Positions 8,200 through 17,702 are shown, numbered from the stretch's first letter. The stretch is DNA of 64,000 nt from CAWBXL01 sp963837365 (GCA_963837365.1 CAWIMW010000003.1:868001-932000); one strand, 5' to 3'. The notes: a model not told the origin generated them from the sequence alone. Numbers and translations: made by a program.

Positions 8200-9552
8200 A
8201 TGGCCTCGCGAGTTCTCCAGCACGTTCCACAGGAAGATCAGGGCGCAAATCGAACCCTGGCTTTTTTGCAGGAGGTCCTGCGCGACTATCATCCCCGCAA
8301 CTTTGCCGTTGAGCTTTGGGATGGCACCTGTTGGGAGCCTGAGCCAGGGCAGTTTCGGCGGTTTACGTGGAAGATCCGAAAGCCCGGTGCGGCGCGGGCC
8401 GCATTTTCGCGTCCCAGTGAATTGGCGCTGGCTGAAGCCTACATCGGCGGAGACTTTGATGTTGAAGGCGACATCGAAGGCATCTTTTCCGTGGGTGACT
8501 ATTTTCTTGCCAGGAATTGGAGTCTCAAGCAGAAGCTGCGGCTGGGAGTTTTGTTGTCGGAGCTTCCCAACGGCGGCGAGTTGAGGCTGGTGCGGCGTGG
8601 GGCGCGGTTGAGCGGACGGCTTCATTCCAAGGAACGCGACCGGCAGGCGGTCAGCTATCACTACGATGTTTCCAATGACTTCTACTCGCTATGGCTGGGC
8701 AAGGAGATGGTGTATTCCTGCGCGTATTTTCTCAAGCCAGACGATGATCTCGATACTGCGCAGAGGCAGAAGCTCGATTACCTTTGCCGCAAGCTGCGTT
8801 TGAAACCGGGTGAACGGTTGCTGGACATTGGCTGCGGATGGGGTGGGCTAATCATTCATGCTGCGCGGGAATACGGCGTCAATGCGGTGGGAATCACACT
8901 AAGTCAGCAGCAGTTCGAGTTGGCGCAGCAGCGTATCGCGCAGACCGATCTGGCAGGGCGCTGTCAGGTGAAGCTGCTTGATTATCGCGACCTGAGCGAG
9001 CCGGATGCCTTCGACAAGATTGTTAGCGTCGGCATGGTGGAGCATGTGGGCGAAGTCAATTTGGTTGAGTATTTCAAACGGGCGTTCCGGTCGCTCAGGG
9101 CCGGCGGAGTGTTTCTCAATCATGGGATTGGTGCCGCGGAGTCGCTGGCTGGGCTTGACCGGCAAACCTTTGGTGATGTGTACGTCTTTCCGGATGGCGA
9201 GGTGCCGCCGCTTGGGACGATTGCCCGGGCCGCTGAACTTGCAGGGTTTGAAGTCCACGATGTGGAGAATTTGCGTGAGCATTATGCTTTGACATTGCGG
9301 CGTTGGGTGCATGGCATGGAAGAACATGCAGAGCAGGCGCGGCGGTTGGTGGATGAAGTTACATACCGGATCTGGCGGTTGCACATGGCTGGGTCGGCGT
9401 ACTACTTCCAATCAGGGAAATTGAATTTGTATCAGACGTTGCTGGTGAAGAGTGATACGGGAAAGAGCGGGTTGCCGCTTACGCGAGCGGATTGGTATGT
9501 GAAGCGGGAGCCGGTAAAACCGCAGCCGGAATCTACGGAGTGGACACCTTAG
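8200..9552 (+). CDS. cfa: Cyclopropane-fatty-acyl-phospholipid synthase family methyltransferase
   Basis: SAM-dependent enzyme that adds a methylene (or methyl) group to unsaturated acyl chains of membrane phospholipids. It has 450 residues. The N-terminal lipid-binding half (about 1-150) includes RPSELALAEAYIGGDFDVEG. The catalytic half starts at VSYHYDVSNDFYSLWLGKEM. The SAM site is LLDIGCGWGGLIIHAA (about residues 208-223), with GITLSQQQFELA and VSVGMVEHVGEVN following. C-terminal residues SAYYFQSGKLNLYQTLL are family-typical. The gene stands alone with a hairpin after it. The exact product (cyclopropane or other branched lipid) cannot be told from sequence. Confidence 0.9.
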   Translation: MASRVLQHVPQEDQGANRTLAFLQEVLRDYHPRNFAVELWDGTCWEPEPGQFRRFTWKIRKPGAARAAFSRPSELALAEAYIGGDFDVEGDIEGIFSVGDYFLARNWSLKQKLRLGVLLSELPNGGELRLVRRGARLSGRLHSKERDRQAVSYHYDVSNDFYSLWLGKEMVYSCAYFLKPDDDLDTAQRQKLDYLCRKLRLKPGERLLDIGCGWGGLIIHAAREYGVNAVGITLSQQQFELAQQRIAQTDLAGRCQVKLLDYRDLSEPDAFDKIVSVGMVEHVGEVNLVEYFKRAFRSLRAGGVFLNHGIGAAESLAGLDRQTFGDVYVFPDGEVPPLGTIARAAELAGFEVHDVENLREHYALTLRRWVHGMEEHAEQARRLVDEVTYRIWRLHMAGSAYYFQSGKLNLYQTLLVKSDTGKSGLPLTRADWYVKREPVKPQPESTEWTP

Positions 9553-9569
9553 CGTCTAGCTAAAACAGG

Positions 9570-9592
9570 GTGACAGCCGAGGCGGCTGTCAC
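9570..9592. repeat. GTGACAGCCG hairpin between convergent genes
   Basis: A perfect ten-base stem, GTGACAGCCG (9570-9579) and CGGCTGTCAC (9583-9592), closes a three-base AGG loop. It sits in the 46-base gap between the ends of the cfa and symporter genes. The same stem type recurs at 11495-11511 and 35589-35611. The position fits a bidirectional transcription end, although a T-run is absent. Confidence 0.65.
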
Positions 9593-9598
9593 TACATA

Positions 9599-11407
9599 TT
9601 ATGTTTTGGGTTCCGGGGTTGCGGTTTGCCAGCCGCTTTTCGCCAGGTTTACGTTCAGGGCCCAGGCACAGGCAGCGGCTATTACCAGCAGCACAATTCC
9701 CTTGGTGCTGGTGCCAAGCAGCAAGTAGCCTGATCCGAAAAGCGCCAGGTAGACCATGGCGCAACCCAACACCCACGATACGAGATTGCGTCCCAGATCG
9801 TGTGTGGGCGGGACTTCCGGCGCGTGTTGAGCTACCGGCTTCCATCCGGTTACATGCGGTCTCACGTCACGGTAAAACTTTAGCAACACGGCATCTGGCT
9901 CGGGCTTGGTGAGAAATGTCACTAGTACCCATACCACTGTTGTTACGGCTGCTGTCACCAGCGCGGTTTTAGCGAATACAACCGGGCTTGAACCGGAAAA
10001 TGGCTGGGTCAAATCAAGGCCTACCGTTACCACCAAAGCTGTCGCCATGGCGGAGATTTCGCTCCAGGCATTGATGCGCCACCAGTACCAGCGAAGGAGG
10101 TAGACACCTCCGGTCCCTGCGCCTACTTCTAAAACTACCTGCCAGCCGGAGCGGATATCTGCCAGCAGTATTGAAACCAGAGCTGACGCGATCACCAGAA
10201 TGACGGTGGCTACGCGTGACATCACGACATAGTGTTTGTCATTGGCATTGCGTTTGATGAATCTACGATAGAAATCGGAAACTAGATAAGAAGCTCCCCA
10301 GTTCAATTGGGTCGCAATGGTGGACATGAACGCCGCCATGAATCCGGCGATGACTATCCCTCGCGCCGCTGGGGGAACGTGCTGGCTGACGACCAGCATA
10401 TATCCGGTCTCCGGATGCGCTAGATGCGGATACAGCACAATGGCTGCCAGGGCGGTGAGTATCCAGGGCCAGGGGCGAATCGCATAGTGTGCGATGTTGA
10501 ACCAGAGTACGGACAGCACGCCGTTGCGTTCATCTTTCGCGCTGAAGATGCGCTGGGCGATGTAGCCACCGCCGCCGGGTTCGGCGCCGGGGTACCAGGA
10601 GGCCCACCATTGCAATCCGATGTTGACCACGAAAATCAGGACCGGCAATAGCCACGGGCCTTCTTCCGACCATCCACGAGAGAAGTCTGGAAAAAACGAT
10701 GTGGCATCCCCGGCAGTTGCACCACTAGCCGTACGCATGTCGGACAAACGATGCAGCAACACGCTCATCCCTCCGGCAGCATGCACGGCATACCATGCGA
10801 CTCCAATCACAATGGCCATTTTGAGCGCGAACTGAAACAGATCAGTCCAGAGGACTCCCCACAGTCCTCCTAGGGCTACGTAGACGCCGGTGAACGGGAT
10901 AAGAAACAAGACGCAGATGGCGAGCGCGGTGTGATCGCTAACTCCCAGTGTGACGGCAACGATGCTGGTCATGGCTTTGGTGACCCAGCCCAGGATCAGG
11001 CAGTTCATCAACAGGCCGAGGTAAATGGCTCGGAAACCGCGGAGGAAGGCGGCGGGCTTGCCGGCGTAACGCATCTCAGCGAACTCGACATCGGTGAGCA
11101 GTCCGGAGCGCCGCCAGAGCTTGGCGAACAGAAATACGGTCATCATTCCGGAAAGCAACGACGACCACCACAGCCAGTTCCCTGCTATGCCCTGGGTATA
11201 AACGAGACCGGTGACCACCAATGGCGTGTCGGCGGCGAAAGTGGTGGCAACCATCGAGGTACCAGCCAGCCACCAGGAGACGTTGCGGCCAGAGACGAAA
11301 TAGTCGTCCACACTTTTGCCTGAACGGCTGCGGAAGTAGAGTCCCAGAAAAAGGGTGATACCGAGGTAAGCGACAATCGCGGCCCAATCCAGTGCGGTGA
11401 AGTGCAT
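9599..11407 (-). CDS. Sodium:solute symporter family protein
   Basis: Inner-membrane SSS (LeuT-fold) transporter using the sodium gradient; substrate unknown. About 602 residues from the ATG at 11407 (a GTG at 11425 is also in frame; neither has a clear ribosome site). The N-terminal GRNVSWWLAGTSMVATTFAA and the helix containing FIVAGFMAAFMSTIATQLNW match SSS signatures. I count about 13-14 hydrophobic segments. The last 90 residues, after a charged KPEPDAVLLKFYRDVRPH linker, add two more helices, as in the larger SSS members. No catabolic genes are nearby to suggest the substrate. Confidence 0.88.
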   Translation of the reverse strand: MHFTALDWAAIVAYLGITLFLGLYFRSRSGKSVDDYFVSGRNVSWWLAGTSMVATTFAADTPLVVTGLVYTQGIAGNWLWWSSLLSGMMTVFLFAKLWRRSGLLTDVEFAEMRYAGKPAAFLRGFRAIYLGLLMNCLILGWVTKAMTSIVAVTLGVSDHTALAICVLFLIPFTGVYVALGGLWGVLWTDLFQFALKMAIVIGVAWYAVHAAGGMSVLLHRLSDMRTASGATAGDATSFFPDFSRGWSEEGPWLLPVLIFVVNIGLQWWASWYPGAEPGGGGYIAQRIFSAKDERNGVLSVLWFNIAHYAIRPWPWILTALAAIVLYPHLAHPETGYMLVVSQHVPPAARGIVIAGFMAAFMSTIATQLNWGASYLVSDFYRRFIKRNANDKHYVVMSRVATVILVIASALVSILLADIRSGWQVVLEVGAGTGGVYLLRWYWWRINAWSEISAMATALVVTVGLDLTQPFSGSSPVVFAKTALVTAAVTTVVWVLVTFLTKPEPDAVLLKFYRDVRPHVTGWKPVAQHAPEVPPTHDLGRNLVSWVLGCAMVYLALFGSGYLLLGTSTKGIVLLVIAAACAWALNVNLAKSGWQTATPEPKT

Positions 11408-11494
11408 GGCGGAGAAAGCATACACGAGCGGAGAACGACGGGCAGGTATCGCCGATGATGCAGGTGATTTGGGGTGAGCAGCTATAACCGCCGT

Positions 11495-11511
11495 ACAGCC
11501 GGGGCGGCTGT
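11495..11511. repeat. ACAGCCG hairpin at gene end
   Basis: ACAGCCG (11495-11501) pairs with CGGCTGT (11505-11511) around a GGG loop. It is the shorter relative of the 9570 hairpin. It lies in the 115-base gap between the symporter start and the end of the upstream phosphatase gene, both on the minus strand, so it probably marks the 3' end of the phosphatase transcript. Confidence 0.5.
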
Positions 11512-11522
11512 GACTACGTGGC

Positions 11523-13172
11523 TTAGTTTGATTCGCCGGAGTACAGGAGATCCACCACGGTACAGTCGTCGCTCAACGGAGTGCCGGCACAGAAAGTTGA
11601 GACCGCGTTCAGGATTTGTTCCAGTCCTCCGTCTGCGGCAGCCACTTTTTCTAAGCGATCGTTATCGAAAAAATCACCTTCCGCGTTTTCAGCTTCGGTC
11701 ACGCCGTCGGTAACCAGAACCAGTCGGTCGCCAGCGTGCAGTTGAAAACGGTCACTTTCGTAGGTTGCGTCCGCCATCAGCCCCACCGGCAAGTTGCCGT
11801 GTGCGGGGCGAATTACTTCATGGTTGCAAACCAGAAGTGGGGGAACGTGGCCACAGTTCACATATTCCAGTTCGCCGTCGCGCTGGAGCCGGGCAATGAC
11901 CAGGGTCGCATATTTCTCGCCGATCTCCTTGTGGGTGAAGTACCTGTTGACGGCAGTGACGATATCGGTGAGCTTCATTCCAGCAGAGAGTTGGGAGTAG
12001 ATCATGCCTTGCAGAGTGGAGGCGAGAAGAGCGGCGGACACCCCTTTGCCGCTTACGTCTGCCAGGACTACGGTGAGACCTTGATCGGTGTTGACCGCGT
12101 CATAAAAATCTCCCCCAATTTCCTTACAAGGGATATTCTTGGGGTTCAGTTTGGCAAACGGAACTTCTGGAATGGTCACCGCCATGAGCTTCTGCTGGAT
12201 GGAGGCGGCAATGGAAAGTTCCTGCTGATATCTGCGTGAGGCCTCCTCGGCTTGCACCAGACGTGCGTTCTCAATCAAGGAAGCAGCTTCGGTTGCCACC
12301 ACGTGCAGAATATCGCTGTCCACCCCTGAGATATCCCGCGAGGCAAAACGCGAATCCACATACACGGCGCCGATGACCTCTCCATCCCCTTGCGCTGCGT
12401 CACGAGAGGTTTGTACTTGCGCTTTGCGCAAGGGGACACAGATTACGGTACGCAGGTCGAAAGCTACTACGCTTTTACGTCCGGACAAATCGAGCGAACG
12501 GCTGGTATCAGTAATTAAAAACTCGGAGTTGGCCTTGATGGCGTCTTCCAAAATAGAGTGTGAGATGGTCTTGTCGTCGAGCAGCGATTCGCCCCGGCTG
12601 TTGCGCCCCACGGCCAAGCGCAAGGCGTCGTCGGCATTTTTCAGGAATACGAACCCGCGCTCTGCCCCGGTCAGTTTCAACGTCACATCCAGAAGCGTGA
12701 CCAGAATTTCATCGAGAACGCCGGAAGTGTTCAATCGGCGGGCGGCTTCCAGGAACAGAGTGAGCTTTTCCAGGTCGCTGGTTTCGGCGATCTGGCTGAG
12801 GAATTCCCTGGCCGTATTGGTGGCGGTGTGACTGGGATTGAAGATGGCGTAGATGACATCGCGGACGCCAAATTCCAATCGGTCATTACGATCCAGATCT
12901 TTGCGGTCTACCCGCTCACCGTTGACGTAGGTCCCGTGTTTACTGCCCTGATCAACGACCGTAAATTTTCCGTCTTCTGAAACGATGACCGCGTGGTCGC
13001 GGGAAACGCGCGGGTCGGCAACTACCAGGTCCTTATCCACCTTGCGCCCAACGGTGAACGGCGTGTGGTCAATGCTCAAGGTGCGCTGCTCACCATTTTG
13101 TACCAGGATCAGCTGTGGGAACAGGGTGGAACCGGGGCCGGGAGCAGGGTCGTGGGTGACGGAGGTGGCCAT
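11523..13172 (-). CDS. FHA-GAF-PP2C (SpoIIE/RsbU-like) protein phosphatase
   Basis: Signalling phosphatase of 549 residues expected to dephosphorylate a STAS-domain anti-anti-sigma protein. Domain order is FHA at about 38-105 (FTVGRKVDKDLVV, RVSRDHAVI, GSKHGTYVNG), GAF at about 150-310, then a PP2C_SIG domain at about 340-546. The metal-binding aspartates of PP2C lie in KEIGGDFYDAV, VLADVSGKGVSAALLAS and LVTDGVTEAEN, and the domain closes with SDDCTVVDLLYSGE. The FHA domain suggests that phosphothreonine recognition feeds into the switch. The STAS gene is immediately upstream on the same strand with a 64-base gap, making a partner-switching pair. Confidence 0.92.
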   Translation of the reverse strand: MATSVTHDPAPGPGSTLFPQLILVQNGEQRTLSIDHTPFTVGRKVDKDLVVADPRVSRDHAVIVSEDGKFTVVDQGSKHGTYVNGERVDRKDLDRNDRLEFGVRDVIYAIFNPSHTATNTAREFLSQIAETSDLEKLTLFLEAARRLNTSGVLDEILVTLLDVTLKLTGAERGFVFLKNADDALRLAVGRNSRGESLLDDKTISHSILEDAIKANSEFLITDTSRSLDLSGRKSVVAFDLRTVICVPLRKAQVQTSRDAAQGDGEVIGAVYVDSRFASRDISGVDSDILHVVATEAASLIENARLVQAEEASRRYQQELSIAASIQQKLMAVTIPEVPFAKLNPKNIPCKEIGGDFYDAVNTDQGLTVVLADVSGKGVSAALLASTLQGMIYSQLSAGMKLTDIVTAVNRYFTHKEIGEKYATLVIARLQRDGELEYVNCGHVPPLLVCNHEVIRPAHGNLPVGLMADATYESDRFQLHAGDRLVLVTDGVTEAENAEGDFFDNDRLEKVAAADGGLEQILNAVSTFCAGTPLSDDCTVVDLLYSGESN

Positions 13173-13236
13173 GGGCTATATAGAGAATGATGACAGGAGT
13201 CAGGCTCGGGGGAAAGAGCCTTAGCTCAAAGTCAGG

Positions 13237-13581
13237 TTAGCGCTTGCAGGCGTCGATCGCCTGCTGTTCGGTCTCGTAGACTTCAAAAACTGTGACCAGC
13301 TTTGTAATCTGAAGCACGTCGCGTAAGCGCTGGCCCAGACCCGTCAGCTTAATGTCGGCCCCTGACGCACGGGCTGAGGAATACACACCGACTAGGGTGC
13401 CGAGGCCTCCGCTATCAATGTAGGTTACGCCCGATAAGTTCAGAATTACCTGACGGGTCGAGGCCAAGACTTTTTTGAGGTTTTCACGCAGTGCCATGGC
13501 TTCGTCGCCAAACGTAATCCGGCCGCTGCAAGAAACGACCGTCACCCCATTTTCCACGCGGGTATCGGTTTTCAGGGTCAT
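13237..13581 (-). CDS. STAS-domain anti-sigma factor antagonist
   Basis: Small cytoplasmic partner-switching protein (SpoIIAA/RsbV type) of 114 residues. The phosphorylation site is the serine in VTYIDSGGLGTLVGVYSSA. The frame opens at a GTG (13593), but GAGG six bases before the ATG at 13581 favours the later start. It would bind an anti-sigma kinase when dephosphorylated by the adjacent PP2C protein. No RsbW/SpoIIAB-type kinase or alternative sigma gene lies nearby, so those partners must be elsewhere or inside another protein. Confidence 0.92.
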   Translation of the reverse strand: MTLKTDTRVENGVTVVSCSGRITFGDEAMALRENLKKVLASTRQVILNLSGVTYIDSGGLGTLVGVYSSARASGADIKLTGLGQRLRDVLQITKLVTVFEVYETEQQAIDACKR

Positions 13582-13703
13582 TATTGTCCTCACGAACTGC
13601 GTCCCGGAAGGTTAGCGCGTGTGGGTAGGCAATGCAAGTTGGGCTTTGACGCTCACAGCGGCATGTGAAACACTCGCGTTCTTCTCGCCGCTTTTAGATA
13701 CTG

Positions 13704-14846
13704 ATGACTTTACGCCTCATTCGCGGAGCCGTTGTCGGCATTTCACTTTTGGCGTGCGTGTGGCTCGCGAAAGAGGCGACCTTGCCGGTAAATGATTCGG
13801 TCGAGTATTGGTCCGCGGCGCGGCTGGCGCTCCATCGCCAGAATCCCTACGACACCGATTCCCTGCTTGCCTTGGAGCGGCAAGCAGGCTATGCCCGAAA
13901 GTCACCGCTGATCATGTGGAACCCTCCGTGGGTCCTGCCGTTTTTTATGCCCCTGTCAGTCTTTTCTTATCGGTTGGCGCAGAAGCTCTGGCTGGTGTTG
14001 TGCTGTGCTTGCGTTGCGCTCTCCGTTTACCTGCTTTGGAAATTATATGGGCGTACGAGATTTCCGAGCCCGATGGCCTGTTTGCTGATTGCGATCTTTA
14101 CTCCTCTGCTGGTGGTTTTGGCGATTGGTCAGGTTGGCCCGCTGGTCCTTCTGGGTATTACTGGCTTTTTGTGGTTTGAGCAAAAACAGAGGTATGGGCT
14201 GGCGGGTATGAGTTTGTTTCTCCTGGCTTTGAAGCCGCACCTTGTTTTCTTATTCTGGATGGCGGTTAGCCTTTGGCTGATAAAGCAAAAGCACTGGCGA
14301 ATGCTCGTACACTTTCTGGGTGTGGCCGGAATTGTTTGTGGCGCGACAATCCTGGCCGCTCCACAAGTATTCAGTCAGTATTACCACTTCTGGCTTCACA
14401 ATCCCGTCCACTGGAATGAGTTCCCCACCGTGTCTGGAATGCTGAGTCACCTTACCGGGAGTCAGAGCGCAGCGCTGGCCCTCATTCCACCGACGCTGGC
14501 GAGTTTGTGGTTGCTACTGCATTGGGTGCGGTTTCGTCAGCGATGGAATTGGCAACATGAACTACCCGTTTTGCTGGTCGTTTCTTTGGTGGCGAGCCCG
14601 TACGCATGGTTTTTTGATGGAGTGATTCTGCTGCCCGCTCTGATGCAGATCATCAGATTGCTCTCAGAGAAAAAGCTCTGGCTGGCGCCGACCATTTGCT
14701 ACGCGGGGATGAACCTTGCAGTTGTGCTTTTGATCGCCGGGGGTAAGAACCTGTTCTGGTATTCCTGGGTGGCGCCGATGTGGGTGGTTCTTTATTTCTG
14801 GTCACGCCATCGGGCTAGCCGATGCAGAGAGGCTCCGCCTACCTGA
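13704..14846 (+). CDS. GT87/DUF2029-like polytopic membrane glycosyltransferase
   Basis: Integral membrane protein of 380 residues with about nine to ten hydrophobic helices. VEYWSAARLALHRQNPYDT near the N-terminus is the acidic first loop typical of DUF2029/GT87 proteins, which are thought to use polyprenyl-phosphate sugars. The family pattern IGQVGPLVLLGITGFLWF and a LKPHLVFLFW segment follow. Its last 55 bases overlap the 3' end of the opposite-strand GT87 gene. The acceptor and sugar are unknown. Confidence 0.82.
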   Translation: MTLRLIRGAVVGISLLACVWLAKEATLPVNDSVEYWSAARLALHRQNPYDTDSLLALERQAGYARKSPLIMWNPPWVLPFFMPLSVFSYRLAQKLWLVLCCACVALSVYLLWKLYGRTRFPSPMACLLIAIFTPLLVVLAIGQVGPLVLLGITGFLWFEQKQRYGLAGMSLFLLALKPHLVFLFWMAVSLWLIKQKHWRMLVHFLGVAGIVCGATILAAPQVFSQYYHFWLHNPVHWNEFPTVSGMLSHLTGSQSAALALIPPTLASLWLLLHWVRFRQRWNWQHELPVLLVVSLVASPYAWFFDGVILLPALMQIIRLLSEKKLWLAPTICYAGMNLAVVLLIAGGKNLFWYSWVAPMWVVLYFWSRHRASRCREAPPT

Positions 14847-16114
14847 AACTCTGCGGTTATTCGTCCCGCGCAGACCACCATTAAGGCAAAAACGGCGGAT
14901 GGAATCGCCAGGCTGGTATAGAGAGGTAACCTCCAGGCAGACTGCAACGATCGCATCGGCATCGCGAGCGATGCCGAGGCCAAACCGATTGACGCAAGCC
15001 ATGGCCAGCAAATAATGATCGTGCAGATTAGGGTAATTCCGCGCAGGGTCCGGCTGGCTACCAAGAGGCGCCAATTTTGGATAAGCAGAAATATCCCAGG
15101 AAGCAGCAATATCTGGATATTAGGGGCAGTCATAGGAACGATAACTACGGTCAAAGTTAAAACCAACGAGGTGCTAAGACCAAACGCGGGCGATGTGGCC
15201 GGTTCCCGGCGCAACCGCCAGCACAGTAGCGCGGTACCAGCTACGAGCACTCCCGCCAGGAGTCTCCCCCAAACTGGTGTGAGTAATATGTCCAGCGTGG
15301 AATTCAGACCGCCTGTGTATTGCGCGTAGGCCGCGAGTGCGGCACGAAAGCGCTCTATCCATCCAGGCAAGACGTACTCTGCGCCAACGACCAGCGCCGC
15401 CATCGTCAAACCGAAACTGTAGACCAACCCGATGCGCCGTCGGGCACTGAACGCCCACAACAAAAGCCACACAACGAGTAGTAGCGTAAGTTGCGGCTTA
15501 ATGGTGGCGAGTGCTAACAAAAAGCCAGCCAACCAATACCGTCCGCGCATGATAGCGACAGCCGATATCGAAATCAGGCCGCTCACCAGCAAACTTAGCT
15601 GTTGCAGTTTGAAGCCTTGGATGGCCTGAAAACTGCCCAACGAAAAGACCACCAAAGTGATGACGGTGGTTGTGGAAAGCTTCCAGCCAATTACTTGTGT
15701 CCATAGATACACGCTCATGGCAGTCAAGAAAATCAGCAACCACAAAAATATTGTGTGGACGATTGAGAATGGCAAGAAAATGGTGGGGGCGAGCAGGAAT
15801 ACTACATACGCAGGATAGGCAAACGCTTGTTGATCTTTAGGATCTGACGGACGGGTTGGATCCAGCGGACGGCCATAGTATCCGGTTTGAATCTCGCGGG
15901 TGAGTTCGGGGCTATAGGGATCACGATGGTGGAGAAGCAATTCCCGAGCTCCCAGCCAGCGGGGATAAAGATCCGAGAGATTACCGCGAGGGCGCGAGGT
16001 GGCCGCGGCATTGTTCAGTTGATAGGGAATGAGAATCCTCTGCACGTAGAACCACATGCTGGCTGCACACAGAAAGGACACGACCAGTCCGGTTTCAGCG
16101 CGATTTATTTTCAT
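14792..16114 (-). CDS. GT87/DUF2029-like polytopic membrane glycosyltransferase
   Basis: A second GT87-like protein of 440 residues with about ten membrane helices. The frame extends upstream to 16426, but that part covers the preceding gene; the ATG at 16114 overlaps the upstream stop as ATGA, which fixes the start. The loop LSDLYPRWLGARELLLHHRD followed by PYSPELTREIQTGYYG is the acidic N-terminal loop. FKLQQLSLLVSGLISISAVA and LATIKPQLTLLLVVWLLLWA match the family. It is translated with the next upstream gene on this strand. Confidence 0.82.
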   Translation of the reverse strand: MKINRAETGLVVSFLCAASMWFYVQRILIPYQLNNAAATSRPRGNLSDLYPRWLGARELLLHHRDPYSPELTREIQTGYYGRPLDPTRPSDPKDQQAFAYPAYVVFLLAPTIFLPFSIVHTIFLWLLIFLTAMSVYLWTQVIGWKLSTTTVITLVVFSLGSFQAIQGFKLQQLSLLVSGLISISAVAIMRGRYWLAGFLLALATIKPQLTLLLVVWLLLWAFSARRRIGLVYSFGLTMAALVVGAEYVLPGWIERFRAALAAYAQYTGGLNSTLDILLTPVWGRLLAGVLVAGTALLCWRLRREPATSPAFGLSTSLVLTLTVVIVPMTAPNIQILLLPGIFLLIQNWRLLVASRTLRGITLICTIIICWPWLASIGLASASLAMPMRSLQSAWRLPLYTSLAIPSAVFALMVVCAGRITAEFQVGGASLHRLARWRDQK

Positions 16115-17382
16115 GAAACCAGTTTCGACCCGTGCTCCGTAACAGATGCTTCCTTCTGCCAGATATTCATAGCGTAAGCCAGGACCCCAGCAAGTAAGAG
16201 TAAGGCCAGCGTTTCCCAGTGTTCCGGATGAAGATTGAGTAATAGGATCCAGGAAATGGGGAGGAACAATAGAAACCCTAGCGTAACAACAAACGTCACC
16301 TTGGCCCATTCTGCCAGCCTGGGAGAACTCAATACCGGAGAGGTAAGAAGCAAGGCGGGAAGGAGCAGAAGCATCATGTCGTATCCCGAAAAATAAAAGC
16401 TCACCAGGATCGCAGTCACCAAACAAAAGGAATATCCTGCCACGAACAAATCCTGGTTCCTGGTGCTGTCATCACGAGACGGCCAGATCGCGGCCGCAGT
16501 GACAATGCCGAGTAATGCCAGAGGTATATAGAGCCAATCCGCCAAACGATGCCACGCGGGAGCCCGCGCTAGCCCATGCAGGAATCCTCTCAGGGTTGGC
16601 ATGCTATACGCTTGCATGACCCCCAGTCCTGGGTGTTGCGTAACTCTCCACAGGTACTGCGGGTAATACAGCAGTGTTTCCCATCCCACCAGGGCGATGG
16701 AAATAAGCAATAGACAGAGCGCCACGAGCAAAAAGCCCAGCACAGTCCGTCCTTTTCGGCGTAGCGCAAGCACCAGAATGATCGGCAAGACGATATGGAA
16801 TTTAAAGAGTCCAAGCCCCAGCCAGATCCCGGCAAGGAAATCAGCGCGACGGGACGCAGCAGAAAACGACAGCACACAAACCAGCAGGAACAGGATGGCA
16901 TCCTGCCCCTGAAGCAAATCCATCGTCACCCATGCGACTGACAAGCTGAGGAGGCTGGCGATGCCGTAAAACCATGGCGGCACCCGTGGCAAATGCGGCT
17001 TCAGCAAGTACGGGATAAGAAACAATATGAGAATTTTGAGGCCCGTCCAAAGGAAAAAAGCATGGGAATATTCCAACCATGCCATAGGAAAAAATAGGAT
17101 GGCTTGAAACGGAGGACGGATAAAAGGAAGAGGCCCACGGCGAATGGTCACCGTCGAGGCAAATTCGAGTTGTACGTCCCATTGCTGTCTTTCGTCATAG
17201 AGACGAGAGCCTTGCCCGCGTTGCAAAATCTTTCCAGCTGTATAAAACGCCGCGAAATCTCCGTAACCCCGAACCATATAGTCGTGGCCATACCAGAGAA
17301 CGCCAAGGTTCGTGACCGACAGCCCGACTAGAAGACAGATAAAGACTGGTTTCCAGCGACCCACTATGACAGGAAATTTCAT
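16111..17382 (-). CDS. GT87/DUF2029-like polytopic membrane glycosyltransferase
   Basis: Third member of the local GT87 set, 423 residues with about ten helices. The first loop, YGDFAAFYTAGKILQRGQ, followed by SRLYDERQQWDVQLEF, is the classic DUF2029 opening. LLQGQDAILFLLVCVLSF and GLGLFKFHIVLPIILVLAL follow. It overlaps the next gene by four bases, so the two form a small operon. The three paralogs suggest lipid- or polymer-linked sugar transfer at the cell envelope, possibly to a polysaccharide; there are no cytoplasmic glycosyltransferases beside them. Confidence 0.83.
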   Translation of the reverse strand: MKFPVIVGRWKPVFICLLVGLSVTNLGVLWYGHDYMVRGYGDFAAFYTAGKILQRGQGSRLYDERQQWDVQLEFASTVTIRRGPLPFIRPPFQAILFFPMAWLEYSHAFFLWTGLKILILFLIPYLLKPHLPRVPPWFYGIASLLSLSVAWVTMDLLQGQDAILFLLVCVLSFSAASRRADFLAGIWLGLGLFKFHIVLPIILVLALRRKGRTVLGFLLVALCLLLISIALVGWETLLYYPQYLWRVTQHPGLGVMQAYSMPTLRGFLHGLARAPAWHRLADWLYIPLALLGIVTAAAIWPSRDDSTRNQDLFVAGYSFCLVTAILVSFYFSGYDMMLLLLPALLLTSPVLSSPRLAEWAKVTFVVTLGFLLFLPISWILLLNLHPEHWETLALLLLAGVLAYAMNIWQKEASVTEHGSKLVS

Positions 17383-17702
17383 GCGAATGGCACGGTCATT
17401 TTACGATGATGGATATTTTGCCAAGTGTAGTCTTGGGCAGTGTACATCCCGAACCGGGGAGGGAGGTACGCTTTCAGTTACTCCTAAGAGCCTTGACCAC
17501 CTATCGTTACGAGGCCGAAAATCCAACTGAGGGAACGGCACTCGTCCTTGTGCGCAAGATTTTGTCACTTCATTCCACAGAGCAAGGTTTATGATGTGGT
17601 AAAGTGCAAGGGCTTAGAGCAAGCCTCGTGATCGAAGTCGTTGATTCAGCAAGGGAATGGGTAATTTGATCACGTCGGGCTCTGAGTGCGCACAGAATTG
17701 CA

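Noticed and set aside
16115..16426. N-terminal extension of the GT87 gene ending at 14792
   Set aside because: The extra 104 codons lie wholly inside the upstream GT87 gene and read as shadow sequence; the ATGA overlap at 16111-16114 gives a natural start.
17387..17402. TGGCACG resembling a sigma-54 -24 element near the flp gene
   Set aside because: The -12 element lacks GC (TTTTA instead of TTGCA), and the site is 370 bases from flp.
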